DNA from: Pseudanabaena galeata CCNP1313
GTDB taxonomy: Bacteria > Cyanobacteriota > Cyanobacteriia > Pseudanabaenales > Pseudanabaenaceae
Assembly: GCF_029910235.1 (NCBI RefSeq)
Contig: NZ_CP112874.1
Location: 124,001-188,000 of the forward strand
Direction of reading: 5' to 3'
Length of the DNA stretch: 64,000 nucleotides
The notes beneath the pieces were generated by a model. It did no database searches. It was not told where the DNA came from and saw nothing but the letters and a program-made list of their open reading frames with translations. The position numbers and the translations under genes were made by a program. Below are positions 35,737 to 43,798 of the stretch, in pieces. Positions within the stretch are counted from its first letter, which is position 1. Each line of letters begins with the position of its first letter.

Positions 35737-36411
35737 ATGCAGTCTAAAGCCGTACAACCTATTGCGCCTATTGCTAAAGATGAATATAACGATAATTTGA
35801 TCGATCGCTTATTCATTGGGCTGTTTTCTCGCAAGATGGCCCAAGCTTTGGGCAAGGGAACCAATATTGACGGCTATGATGGCTTTGTTGATTTATCGAA
35901 ACAAATTATGCAAGGACGCAATGCTCAAGAGCAGCAGGTGCTTGTAGCGCAAGTATTGCAGTCTTTAGTTCCAGCACCCGCCCTATGGGCAATTCGCACA
36001 TTTTTTTCTCCGACAAGACTGGTATGTGTGCTTAATGCGTGGTTTGCGGCGCAATTATTTGAGTGGCTAGTGGGTCCCTGTGAAGTCACTGAAGCTGAGA
36101 TCAAGCTTGCCGATGGAACAGTGCGATCGCAACCTTCGGCTGTACATATTAAAAAATGTCGTTATCTGGTGGATAGTGGCTGTGTTGGTATGTGTGTCAA
36201 TATGTGTAAAGTCCCAACTCAAACATTTTTTACTGAGAAGTTTGGTATTCCCCTCACCATGACCCCCAACTTTGAAGATTTAAGTTGTGAGATGATTTTT
36301 GGACAAATGCCTCTCGCTCCCGAAAATGATCCCGACTACAATCAACCATGTTTAAAGCAACAATGTCCTACAGCAAGTTTCACTAATGATGCTTGTCCTA
36401 AACTAAATTAA
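35737..36411 (+). CDS. D27-like carotenoid isomerase family protein (DUF4033)
   Basis: The C-terminal half carries the DUF4033 signature: KKCRYLVDSGCVGMCVNMCK, TQTFFTEKFGIPLTMTPNFE and DLSCEMIFGQMPL, ending CLKQQCPTA. Six or more conserved cysteines suggest a metal or Fe-S site. Plant D27 proteins isomerise all-trans to 9-cis beta-carotene as the first strigolactone step; cyanobacterial members are less well known. The N-terminus (residues 1-100) is helical. The TAA stop overlaps the start of a repeat-element remnant. 224 residues. Confidence 0.88.
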   Translation: MQSKAVQPIAPIAKDEYNDNLIDRLFIGLFSRKMAQALGKGTNIDGYDGFVDLSKQIMQGRNAQEQQVLVAQVLQSLVPAPALWAIRTFFSPTRLVCVLNAWFAAQLFEWLVGPCEVTEAEIKLADGTVRSQPSAVHIKKCRYLVDSGCVGMCVNMCKVPTQTFFTEKFGIPLTMTPNFEDLSCEMIFGQMPLAPENDPDYNQPCLKQQCPTASFTNDACPKLN

Positions 36412-36483
36412 CGTCAGTTCGACGAAAGCGAAACTTACATAGCCATATGACAAGCAAAAAAGAAAATTTATTTTTTGCTTGTC
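36409..36483. repeat. Remnant of the TCGAACTGACGTTA element plus a terminator-like stem
   Basis: TAACGTCAGTTCGA at 36409 equals one end of the 110-115 bp elements and includes the D27-like stop codon; about 30 bp of element follow (CGAAAGCGAAA) before homology stops. A stem GACAAGCAAAAAA/TTTTTTGCTTGTC (36449-36483) follows and can end transcription ahead of the tRNA. Confidence 0.55.
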
Positions 36484-36522
36484 AAGATTGCACACTGTGT
36501 TATCATTAGATTCGCGAGTTAA

Positions 36523-36596
36523 GGGCTTGTAGCTCAGTGGACTAGAGCACGTGGCTACGGACCACGGTGTCGGGGGTTCGAATCCCTCCTGGCCCG
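36523..36596 (+). tRNA. tRNA-Arg (ACG)
   Basis: A 74-base cloverleaf: acceptor GGGCTTG with CTGGCCC, D arm GCTC...GAGC, anticodon stem CGTGG/CCACG with loop CTACGGA (anticodon ACG), variable GTGTC, T arm GGGGGTTCGAATCCCTC, discriminator G. The U6-U67 mismatch near the base of the acceptor also occurs in chloroplast trnR-ACG, which this gene closely resembles. CCA is not encoded. ACG is expected to be deaminated to ICG by TadA. Confidence 0.95.
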
Positions 36597-36605
36597 TCCT
36601 AAATA

Positions 36606-36640
36606 ATAAAAAAAGCAGCGCCTAGCGCTGCTTTTTTTAT
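36606..36640. terminator. Bidirectional terminator between tRNA-Arg and LCP gene
   Basis: ATAAAAAAAGCAGCGC-CTA-GCGCTGCTTTTTTTAT, perfect 16 bp stem with A and T tracts. It overlaps the stop codon of the converging LCP gene. Confidence 0.88.
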
Positions 36641-37728
36641 TGAGGATTTTGCTTAGTTGTAAATTTGTCAGCGATCGCCTGATCGACATCTTCAGGACTC
36701 ACAATCCAATAACTAAAGCGAAATTCATTAGGATCACTTGGTCTACCTTTAAGACTATTAGCTTGGATTTGTTCAGGTTTTAAGGTCATGGTGAAAGTGG
36801 CGATCGCCATCATCTCGTCAAAACTGAGATTAGAGTCCACATGTTTTTGCATGACGTTAATCAAATCGGGAAGATTTAGTACAACCGCAGGATTAGCAAT
36901 TTTTGCCTTCACTGCTTTCAACACAATCTGTTGTCGCTGAATCCGTCCAATGTCTCCATCTTCATCATTGCGAAATCGAGAAAAGCCTTCAGCCTGTTCG
37001 CCATTCAGAGTCTGCACACCCGCATAGAGATCGATATTTAGCTTTTGAGTATTATCAACATACTTCATCCTCTTGGGGACATTTACCTCAATGCCGCCAA
37101 GCGCATCAACCAAAGCCGATAGTCCATGGGTATCAAGACGGACATAGCGATCGATTTCCACACCGTTCAGCTTTTCTGAAACAACCTCTTGGGCTAGTGG
37201 CGCACCACCGTAGACATTAGCAGCATTAATTTTGGTCACGCCGTAGTCTGGAATTGGCACTTGGGTATCGCGAGGGATTGATAGCATATGCACGGAGCGA
37301 TCAATCGGATCGAGGCGAATCAGCAGCATACTATCGCTACGACCGTTAAAGGACTCAGGAGAACCAAGAGGCGCATCCAGTACCCGATCAACCCCCATGA
37401 CCAGAATCTGATAAGGACGGTCTAACTTGCGACCTAATCCCTCCATCAAGACATCTTCAGGCTTGCGACCCGTTAATAGTCCGCCCCAATCTAGGGCATT
37501 AATGGGGATAATCCGCCCTAAAAAAGCACCAACGCCTACTGAGACTAGTAGAGATAAAGTAAAACCAATTTTTGCAAAGGGGATGCGTTTCAATTTAGTA
37601 ATGGTAGTTTGAGCCACATCGATTTGCGTTGCTTCTAGTGAATTAATAGGCAAATCAGCGCGATTGGTGGTATCGGCTGACCGAACTTTGGATGCAGTTA
37701 TCGGTCTATTGCTCACACACCACTCCAT
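36637..37728 (-). CDS. LytR-CpsA-Psr (LCP) family glycopolymer transferase
   Basis: Phosphotransferase family that moves lipid-linked glycopolymers onto the cell wall. A cytoplasmic N-terminus (~55 residues) is followed by one helix (IGFTLSLLVSVGVGAFLG) and the LCP domain: LVMGVDRVLD, GRSDSMLLIRLDP, VHMLSIPRDTQVPIP, KINAANVYGG, RYVRLDTHGLSALVDALGGI and GEQAEGFSRFRNDEDGDIGR, which include the Asp and Arg residues that bind pyrophosphate. 363 residues from the ATG at 37728; a GTG at 37716 with GGAG ahead is also plausible. It is divergent from a sugar nucleotidyltransferase, consistent with a surface-glycan role. Confidence 0.92.
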   Translation of the reverse strand: MEWCVSNRPITASKVRSADTTNRADLPINSLEATQIDVAQTTITKLKRIPFAKIGFTLSLLVSVGVGAFLGRIIPINALDWGGLLTGRKPEDVLMEGLGRKLDRPYQILVMGVDRVLDAPLGSPESFNGRSDSMLLIRLDPIDRSVHMLSIPRDTQVPIPDYGVTKINAANVYGGAPLAQEVVSEKLNGVEIDRYVRLDTHGLSALVDALGGIEVNVPKRMKYVDNTQKLNIDLYAGVQTLNGEQAEGFSRFRNDEDGDIGRIQRQQIVLKAVKAKIANPAVVLNLPDLINVMQKHVDSNLSFDEMMAIATFTMTLKPEQIQANSLKGRPSDPNEFRFSYWIVSPEDVDQAIADKFTTKQNPQ

Positions 37729-37777
37729 AACTTCTATAATGCTCAACAAACAACATATACCGCAAGTCAACAACTCT

Positions 37778-38734
37778 ATGCAAGCTGTAATTATTGCTGG
37801 TGGAAAAGGAACTCGCCTCAGACCCTTGACCTATGGCTGTCCTAAGCCAATGCTACCTCTGGTTGATCGTCCATTTTTAGAATGGATGATTAATCGTTGT
37901 CGTGAAGCTAGTGTGTGCGACATTTTGCTAAACGTGCAGTATCAAGCGCGACAAGTAATCGATTATTTTGGTGATGGCGATCGCTTTGGTGTCAAAATTC
38001 GGTATGTCGAAGAGTCCACACCACTTGATACCGCAGGCGCAATTAAGCTTGCTGAGCCATATTTCACAGGTGAGTCATTAATTATATTCAATGCCGATAT
38101 CCTTACCAATTTAGACTTGACGGCGCTCATAAAGTTTCATAAGTCAACTGAAGCTGATGCAACTTTGACTTTGACAAGAGTTCCTGATATTACGCCTTTT
38201 GGCTTAGTAGAAATTAATGAGCAAAGTCAAGTCCAAGCTTTTCGAGAGAAACCAAATGCTGAACAAGCGGTAGAATTTCTGGCTCAAGGTATTGATACGA
38301 TTAATGCGGGAACCTATGTTTTAGAGCCCAAGATTTTTGACATCTATCCAATGGGTGAACCTCTAAGCTTTGAGCGGAAAGTTTTCCCCAATGTTTTAGA
38401 GCGTGGTTTGAAGATGATGGGGTTTGTATGGGATGGCTATTGGATGGATATGGGAACACCTGAGAAGTATTTTCAAGCCCAGACTGATGTTTTGGAAGAA
38501 AAAGTTCCGTTTGATTTCGGCGATCGCGTTGAGCAGAGAAGCGAGGGAATTTGGATTGCGAAAACTGCTAAGGTTGCGGAGGGAGCATTTTTGAATGCAC
38601 CTTGTTATATAGGAGAAGATGCTTCTATTGGCAAAGATGCTCACATTCCAGCAAAAACTTTAATTGGAGCAAATTCTCTTGTTAATGGGGCGATATCGTC
38701 AGGTATGTATGCCGCAGGTTCGATGTTGATTTAG
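37778..38734 (+). CDS. Sugar-1-phosphate nucleotidyltransferase
   Basis: Enzyme that makes an NDP-sugar. MQAVIIAGGKGTRLRPLTYG with the G-x-G-T-R-L-R-P-L-T signature, PKPMLPLVDRPFLEWMI, FNADILTNLDLTAL (metal Asp) and TINAGTYVLEP form the nucleotidyltransferase domain. Residues ~260-318 are a left-handed helix of hexapeptides (PCYIGEDASIGKDAHIPAK). Mannose-1-phosphate guanylyltransferase or glucose-1-phosphate thymidylyltransferase are the likely activities; sequence alone does not decide. Start at the ATG next to the active-site strand; longer in-frame starts overlap the divergent gene. 318 residues. Confidence 0.9.
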   Translation: MQAVIIAGGKGTRLRPLTYGCPKPMLPLVDRPFLEWMINRCREASVCDILLNVQYQARQVIDYFGDGDRFGVKIRYVEESTPLDTAGAIKLAEPYFTGESLIIFNADILTNLDLTALIKFHKSTEADATLTLTRVPDITPFGLVEINEQSQVQAFREKPNAEQAVEFLAQGIDTINAGTYVLEPKIFDIYPMGEPLSFERKVFPNVLERGLKMMGFVWDGYWMDMGTPEKYFQAQTDVLEEKVPFDFGDRVEQRSEGIWIAKTAKVAEGAFLNAPCYIGEDASIGKDAHIPAKTLIGANSLVNGAISSGMYAAGSMLI

Positions 38735-38795
38735 TCAAGAGCTAGGGGATCGCTATTAGAAACCATTTACAGCGCTTTGCACTCAATCCCATGCT

Positions 38796-38917
38796 AAGAG
38801 AAAAATTTGAAAGCATTGCAAAGCTATGCTTTCAAATTTTTCTCTTGCGGCTCGTTTGCTCCAAACCAAAAAGATGAGTGGCGGCGCTTCGCGCCGCCAC
38901 TCATCTTTTTGGTTTGG
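38796..38917. repeat. Two adjacent hairpins (21 and 27 bp arms)
   Basis: AAGAGAAAAATTTGAAAGCAT with complement (38796-38846), then a 27 bp perfect stem of the GGCGGCGC family (38861-38887 with 38891-38917, loop TTC), the longest arms seen in this window. Just before them, AGAAACCATTTA (38758) is a lone half of the TAA-flanked MITE end. Confidence 0.8.
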
Positions 38918-38950
38918 ATTTGTCCTATCTATCTCTTTCGTTGATATATT

Positions 38951-39065
38951 TAACGCGAATTCGATATCGCCATTTGCTTCGTGCTTCGCACGAAGCAAAT
39001 GGCGAAAAATGGTAAGAATCGCTTAGCGATTCTTACCATTTTTCGCTTTTGTCGAACTGACGTTA
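38951..39065. mobile_element. MITE-like element with TCGAACTGACGTTA end (copy 2)
   Basis: A 115 bp element, left end TAACGCGAATTCGA and right end TCGAACTGACGTTA, with inner stems CATTTGCTTCGTGC/GCACGAAGCAAATG and GCGAAAAATGGTAAGAATCGC plus complement. It sits 57 bp upstream of the M48-like gene. Confidence 0.75.
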
Positions 39066-39122
39066 TATTTAGTGCGGTAAGTGTCAAAATAAGTTCTAAC
39101 GTTGTGAGATTGAGGCGAAACG

Positions 39123-41183
39123 ATGTCACTAAAAGCTGGCAAAGAAGCATTGCTGCGAAAGCACTATACTGAGGCGATCGCTATCTTGACTGAATATAGC
39201 CGAGAAAGTAATGATCTGACATCCAAAGACTATGTGCAAGCGCAAATTTGGCTGGTTTCGGCGTACAAAAAAACAGGTCGAGCCGATAAAGCGATCGCTA
39301 TTTGCGAGCAGTTAGAGGCTCATGCTGACCCGCAGTTGCAAAAATGGGCGCAAAAATCCTTAATTACCCTTCGCATTGAGCTTGATGCACCAACTGATGA
39401 TCGCATCAGACGTAATGAAGATGTCGCTTCGGTAATCAAGTCCGATCCTCGCCGCTATCGCAAAAAAGACGTTACCCTATCCCTTCCCTCTCGCTATAAA
39501 TATTTTCTGATTGCAGCGATCATTCTGACCGTTTGCGCGATCATCGGATTGCAATTTTTAATCAGCTATGGAATTTCGCGGATTTTTACCGATTACTTTT
39601 CGGAGGCTTGGGTAAAAATTACAGCGATCGTGTCAGTAGTATTCAGCGTTTTGCTGTTTTTTATGTCGCCTTGGATTATCGACATTACCCAAAAGCAATA
39701 TCACCGCATTCAATGGATTACCTTGGCAGATTTGGATGAAAAGAGTCCTGAAGCTGTGGAAATCATTGAGAATTTTTGTGAAAAGTACAATATATTTGTG
39801 CCGCGATTGGGATGGATTGAAGATGATGCACCTGTAGCTTTTACCTATGGCGTAATCTCCAACTCGGCGCGAATTGTCGTCAGCCGTGGTCTATTTGCCT
39901 GTCTAGATGATGACGAAATTGCGGCGGTTTATGCCTATCAACTCGGAAGAATTCGGAACAAAAGCTTTGCAGTTTTGACCTTTGTTTCCGCTCCTGTTCA
40001 AGTTCTTTATTACATTTATGTGTTACTGAGCCGCCAAAGTTATCGCGCTAAAAGTGCTAAACAAATCTGGCAAATTGCAGCCACCTTTGCCAATGTTCTC
40101 TATTCTCTCAGTAATTATTTGTTGGTTTGGCTCTCCCATGCGAGTACGATCGTCAGCGATCGCTTTGCCTCAGAAGTAACAGGCAATCCCAACGCTTTAG
40201 CCCGTGCGCTACCCAAAATGGCGCGACAAATGTTGCCCTACAATCAGCCTGCCATGCCCACTAATCGTCTGCTAGAATCCACCAGAGCCATCGGTATTTG
40301 CGATCGCCAAACCATGACTGCGATCGGGCTAGCTATGGAAATTGCCCATGTTGGACAAACCGATCAAGATCCCTATCGAGTTTTCCTCTGGGAGCTATTT
40401 AATCCTTGGCGGCGTTGGCTAGAACTTCATTCTACCCATCCCTTAGTTGGGAAACGTTTGAAGTTTTTATCGGGATATTCCAAACAATTGGGACTACTAA
40501 CAGAATATGACTTTGCGGAACTATTAAAGGAAGAGAAAAAGCTCAATAAAAAAGCCCTATATCGAAACTTTTGGCGCGATTTGCTAATTCAAATTTCGCC
40601 TGTTGTTGGTGTGGCGATCGCCGTAATTGCTGCCATGCTGTTATCGCAACTGTACAACCGATGGTTATTACTCAGCCTATTAATGATTGGCTTAGGCTTA
40701 GGATTTATGCTGCAAGGCAGTTTGCGCTATCCCGATTTTCGCAAAGTTGCCGACACTGATCTCGTGAGCCTCTTGATCGATCCCTATGCCAGTTATGTCC
40801 AAGGTACTCCCATCCAAATTCCGGGGGAATTGCTCGGCTATGGTACTGATGAGTTTTACATTGGTTATATGCTACGCCTAGAGGATCAAGGGGGCTTAGC
40901 CTTCATCAACTATATTCCCAACTTCCGTCAATGGATTATCGATCCTTCTAATACGCTTAAAAATCTAGAAATGTTATGCGATCACTCGATAATTGCGACA
41001 GGTTGGTTTCGACGCGGCAAGTTCCCAATTATCGATCTATCAACGTTACAACCAATCATGGAGGATCGCCCCAAGCAACGCGCTTCTCTCACCAGCTATC
41101 ACCAATTCTGGAACAACATCGGCAGTTCGATTCTAGTTTTACTAGGCTTATCGCTTTTACTCCTAACTTCACGGTTGTTCTAA
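39123..41183 (+). CDS. M48 peptidase-like membrane protein lacking the zinc motif
   Basis: The N-terminal ~95 residues form TPR-like helices (AGKEALLRKHYTEAIAILTE; YVQAQIWLVSAYKKTGRADK). Two transmembrane helices follow at ~125-150 and 160-185, then an HtpX/M48-like domain (FVPRLGWIEDDAPVAFTYGV; SARIVVSRGLFACLDDDEIA). Where M48 enzymes have HELGHI, this protein reads YQLGRI (AVYAYQLGRIRNK), losing both zinc histidines and the catalytic Glu. The rest of the fold (SDRFASEVTGNPNALARAL; HPLVGKRLKFL) is kept, and a C-terminal ~200-residue part with more helices is intact. No frameshift is seen, so it is probably a pseudo-enzyme with a scaffold role. 686 residues. Confidence 0.8.
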   Translation: MSLKAGKEALLRKHYTEAIAILTEYSRESNDLTSKDYVQAQIWLVSAYKKTGRADKAIAICEQLEAHADPQLQKWAQKSLITLRIELDAPTDDRIRRNEDVASVIKSDPRRYRKKDVTLSLPSRYKYFLIAAIILTVCAIIGLQFLISYGISRIFTDYFSEAWVKITAIVSVVFSVLLFFMSPWIIDITQKQYHRIQWITLADLDEKSPEAVEIIENFCEKYNIFVPRLGWIEDDAPVAFTYGVISNSARIVVSRGLFACLDDDEIAAVYAYQLGRIRNKSFAVLTFVSAPVQVLYYIYVLLSRQSYRAKSAKQIWQIAATFANVLYSLSNYLLVWLSHASTIVSDRFASEVTGNPNALARALPKMARQMLPYNQPAMPTNRLLESTRAIGICDRQTMTAIGLAMEIAHVGQTDQDPYRVFLWELFNPWRRWLELHSTHPLVGKRLKFLSGYSKQLGLLTEYDFAELLKEEKKLNKKALYRNFWRDLLIQISPVVGVAIAVIAAMLLSQLYNRWLLLSLLMIGLGLGFMLQGSLRYPDFRKVADTDLVSLLIDPYASYVQGTPIQIPGELLGYGTDEFYIGYMLRLEDQGGLAFINYIPNFRQWIIDPSNTLKNLEMLCDHSIIATGWFRRGKFPIIDLSTLQPIMEDRPKQRASLTSYHQFWNNIGSSILVLLGLSLLLLTSRLF

Positions 41184-41320
41184 GAACCCATTTAAGAATT
41201 GGACACTTAAAACTCTAGGTGTCTAGCCCCCTAAATCCCCCAATACTGGGGGACTTAAATATGCTTCCCCCCAGAATTGGAGGGCTAGGGGGGCAAAAAC
41301 TACAATTCTTAAATGGGTTC
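41184..41320. mobile_element. MITE with GAACCCATTTAAGAATTG ends, TAA duplicated
   Basis: A 137 bp element with 18 bp perfect terminal repeats (41184-41201 and 41303-41320). TAA flanks both sides; the left TAA is the stop codon of the M48-like gene. Inner sequence is C/G-rich (CCCCCAATACTGGGGG). Same family as 6514-6724. Confidence 0.82.
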
Positions 41321-41405
41321 TAAAATGTAGAAGCATTTTCTTCTGCAAGTTAAGGAAAGACTGTAAGATGTAAAAAAAGAACAGCGATATATTCTAGATA
41401 CTCCT

Positions 41406-41642
41406 ATGGATTGGCAAGATAGAATCACCCTCAACCCCGAAGTGTTATTTGGTAAGCCAGTTATCAAAGGTACTCGCCTTGCTGTTGAGTTTATTATTGA
41501 TCTTTTTGCTCAGGGTTGGAGTATCGATGAAGTTCTTCGCAATTATCCTGATATTACAATTGCAGATATTCAAGCCTGCTTTACCTATGCTAGTGCTTCT
41601 CTAAAAGCTGAGAAAATCTCAACAGCGATCGCATTTTTTTGA
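41406..41642 (+). CDS. DUF433 family protein
   Basis: A 78-residue protein with the DUF433 pattern DRITLNPEVLFGKPVIKGTR, VEFIIDLFAQGWSIDEVLRN and YPDITIADIQACFTYA. The fold is a small helix-turn-helix domain. These genes usually stand with a PIN-like DUF5615 toxin; none follows here, so it is solitary. DNA binding or antitoxin function is a family-level inference. Confidence 0.88.
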   Translation: MDWQDRITLNPEVLFGKPVIKGTRLAVEFIIDLFAQGWSIDEVLRNYPDITIADIQACFTYASASLKAEKISTAIAFF

Positions 41643-41746
41643 GGTAAAACCATAGCTTATAAGTTTTTCAATCTATCGTCTAAGTCCATTATCAAAAACT
41701 GGCAATGTGATCGCGGTAATTAAGGCTAATAAAGACAATCAGGCTG

Positions 41747-42262
41747 TCAAGATTTTCTGACCCGATCTAATAAGGGAGGAGAAACACTTCTATCGGCTAC
41801 ACAGCAAGAGATATTTTTAACATCCACAATTTTTATTGGGAAGCCAATAGTACGATAACCACAATTCTGAACGTGCTTTTCTTTTAATTGTTCTCTCTTT
41901 TGCCAGACAAGCAATCTAAAATCGGATGGTTTAACGATATAGAGATTGTTGTCTGGCACTAGAAAAATCCAATAATCTGCTTGTGAACTCCATCCCCAAC
42001 CAGGTATCCCTGTAGTATCTACAGATGTGGTTTCAAAGAAAAGATTGCCAGTTCTACCTGCCGCTTTATCAAATTTATACTCTACTGATAGAGTAAATCC
42101 ACTAGGATGAATCAGCAGCCTATCAATTCCTGAAGTTTGATATTGCAAGATATGCGATACATCAATGATTTGATACTTGGAAGATAACCAATCATCAAGA
42201 ATCTGTTCTCCCTGCTTTCCGAGTGAGTCTTGTTTCTGAAAGCTATATGTTTTGGTCTGCAT
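41747..42262 (-). CDS. PD-(D/E)XK-type nuclease of a three-gene cassette
   Basis: The third gene of the cassette encodes about 171 residues. A helix SLGKQGEQILDDWLSS precedes the core GIDRLLI...VEYKFD, which places D47, E61 and K63 in the order and spacing of a PD-(D/E)XK active site. Trp/Gly-rich TTGIPGWGWSSQADYWIFLV follows, as in several restriction-like nucleases. I start at the ATG at 42262; an ATG at 42304 would add 14 residues and increase the overlap with the preceding gene from 20 to 62 bp. Target unknown; a DNase effector is the likeliest role. Confidence 0.65.
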   Translation of the reverse strand: MQTKTYSFQKQDSLGKQGEQILDDWLSSKYQIIDVSHILQYQTSGIDRLLIHPSGFTLSVEYKFDKAAGRTGNLFFETTSVDTTGIPGWGWSSQADYWIFLVPDNNLYIVKPSDFRLLVWQKREQLKEKHVQNCGYRTIGFPIKIVDVKNISCCVADRSVSPPLLDRVRKS

Positions 42263-43127
42263 AAATGTATGGAATAAATAGCTGTTTACTGTCTGAACCT
42301 TCATAGCGAATTGGAGTTCCAGTTTTATGGCACAACCAGATTGCCCAAGTTCTCAATGCTTGTGCTCTACGTTTGCTTGTAACGTCAGTGTGATCGTGAG
42401 GACAGAGTTTTTTGTCAATTAAATCTTTAACAAACTGCAAGCTAAATGGTTGATCTTCGATAATCTCGCCATAGACTAGTTGCATGGGTTTGTAGCCAAG
42501 CATTGCCTCTATCATTACTCGTTCTTCGATGGCTGAATTTTTAGCAGTTGCAATGCGGCATCCTGATTTAGTTAGTTCATATTTGCTTCCACGACCGTGC
42601 TTTACTGTTCGACCAAGCCCTAGTTCACAAATAATCCTTCCAAGATACTGCCCATGCCTCTCGATACTTCTTTGTTCACCTTTATGTCCAAACTCATGAG
42701 CAATTTCAAAGGGAGATTTTGGTGCTGTCCCAATAAATTTTACTGCGCTAATAATTTTGTCTGGATTGTCAACTTGTGTTATGTAGATTGGATTATCTTC
42801 ATCTGTGCAATTCGCGCTTCTAAAGGTCTTTATACATTCGTCTACCTCATAAGAAGTGAGAATGTGACAAGACCATATTTTCACACACTTTGATTGCCCA
42901 TCAAATGTATATGTCAGCTTGAAATGATCACCATAAACCTCTCGAACACCACTTCGATTATCAATGCAAGGATGGCGAGTTAAATGAAATCCTGAAATCT
43001 CTCCAGTTGATTTCAACTTTTCAAGAAAATCTCTAATCTCATCTTTCTCACTTTGAGTACATAACTTTTCAAGGTTTAAAAAGATTTCTTGTACACCATC
43101 TGCATACTCGATCTTAAACTTTTGCAT
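42243..43127 (-). CDS. Unknown two-part protein (RelE-like start, wHTH-like end)
   Basis: Second gene of the cassette, 294 residues. Residues 1-100 (LEKLCTQSEKDEIRDFLEKL; SGVREVYGDHFKLTYTFDG; VKIWSCHI) have the helix-helix-strand order and R-E-x-x-G-D core reminiscent of RelE/ParE toxins. Residues ~145-215 (RHGQYLGRIICELGLGRTVK; GSKYELTKSGCRIA) look like a winged helix found beside restriction nucleases. The last ~60 residues (SLQFVKDLIDKKLCPHDHT; RRAQALRTWAIWL) are helical. ATG 43127 is chosen because GGAGG lies 5-6 bases upstream; a GTG at 43133 falls within that site. No family name can be given with confidence. Confidence 0.6.
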   Translation of the reverse strand: MQKFKIEYADGVQEIFLNLEKLCTQSEKDEIRDFLEKLKSTGEISGFHLTRHPCIDNRSGVREVYGDHFKLTYTFDGQSKCVKIWSCHILTSYEVDECIKTFRSANCTDEDNPIYITQVDNPDKIISAVKFIGTAPKSPFEIAHEFGHKGEQRSIERHGQYLGRIICELGLGRTVKHGRGSKYELTKSGCRIATAKNSAIEERVMIEAMLGYKPMQLVYGEIIEDQPFSLQFVKDLIDKKLCPHDHTDVTSKRRAQALRTWAIWLCHKTGTPIRYEGSDSKQLFIPYIYADQNI

Positions 43128-43524
43128 TGACACCTCCAGTTATTTGAGATTTGTTGATTTGAGAAAAAATCTGTTTTATATCCTCTGAATTGGTAAGAGG
43201 AATTGGTAAATAACTTGCTAAGTTACTACTAACAAAAGCTACGACTGGTCGATTATGAAATGTTAATTTTAAGCAATCAACACCAGACTGTAGTCGTTCC
43301 CAAGCATCATGTACTTGATCCCGAAACTTAGTTAATGGCATTTCCTCGGTTTTAACTTCTGGAAAGCCATTCTCTGGACTAATGTCACTCAAAGGAACAA
43401 GATATCCAATGATTTCGCCATAACAGGTAATGACTAATCTTTGTTTTCCTAGTTGAACGCTTCTTTTTAACTTTGATAATTGATGTCGTAGCTCAGATAT
43501 TGGTATTTGAGGGAAAAGACTCAT
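43114..43524 (-). CDS. Protein with two Phd/YefM-like repeats
   Basis: First gene of the cassette. Two similar blocks, SELRHQLSKLKRSVQLGKQR followed by LVITCYGEIIGYLVPLSD, and LTKFRDQVHDAWERLQSGVD followed by CLKLTFHNRPVVAFVSSN, each follow the helix-strand-hairpin pattern of Phd/YefM antitoxins. A tandem duplication inside one chain is unusual, since Phd proteins normally dimerise. 136 residues. It overlaps the next gene by 14 bp. Antitoxin or autoregulator function is inferred from fold pattern and position. Confidence 0.6.
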   Translation of the reverse strand: MSLFPQIPISELRHQLSKLKRSVQLGKQRLVITCYGEIIGYLVPLSDISPENGFPEVKTEEMPLTKFRDQVHDAWERLQSGVDCLKLTFHNRPVVAFVSSNLASYLPIPLTNSEDIKQIFSQINKSQITGGVNAKV

Positions 43525-43684
43525 AACCTGAACTAAAAACTATAGTTTGAATACTTTTAAATCATAGTACGTTTTGTAGATTTTGTACGTTTCTTAATAT
43601 TTCTTAACAATTGAGTTGCTAGCCGATAAACACCTAATCTTTATGTCAGAATTAGAAGAATATTCAAAATGAAGCTGAAAACCT

Positions 43685-43795
43685 ATGATTTGGGAAATTG
43701 AAGAAGTAAAGCAGATTTTCTCGGAAATTATTAATGCATCTAGTTCAAACCCTCAAGTAATTTATCAATGCTGCCAATTTTTAAAGGGAGAATAA
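43685..43795 (+). pseudogene. Short Phd-type antitoxin remnant
   Basis: A 36-codon frame beginning MIWEIEEVKQIFSEIINASS then NPQVIYQ resembles the first half of cyanobacterial Phd antitoxins (WQLEEAKxxFSEVVxxA...EPQLIYNR), after which it ends at TAA. It lies 3 bp before the MazE-like gene. A functional microprotein cannot be excluded. Confidence 0.45.
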
Positions 43796-43798
43796 TCA

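Noticed and set aside
36523-36596. tRNA-Arg as a pseudogene because of acceptor-stem mismatches
   Set aside because: The chloroplast trnR-ACG shows the same weak pairs, and all other arms and the T-loop are intact.
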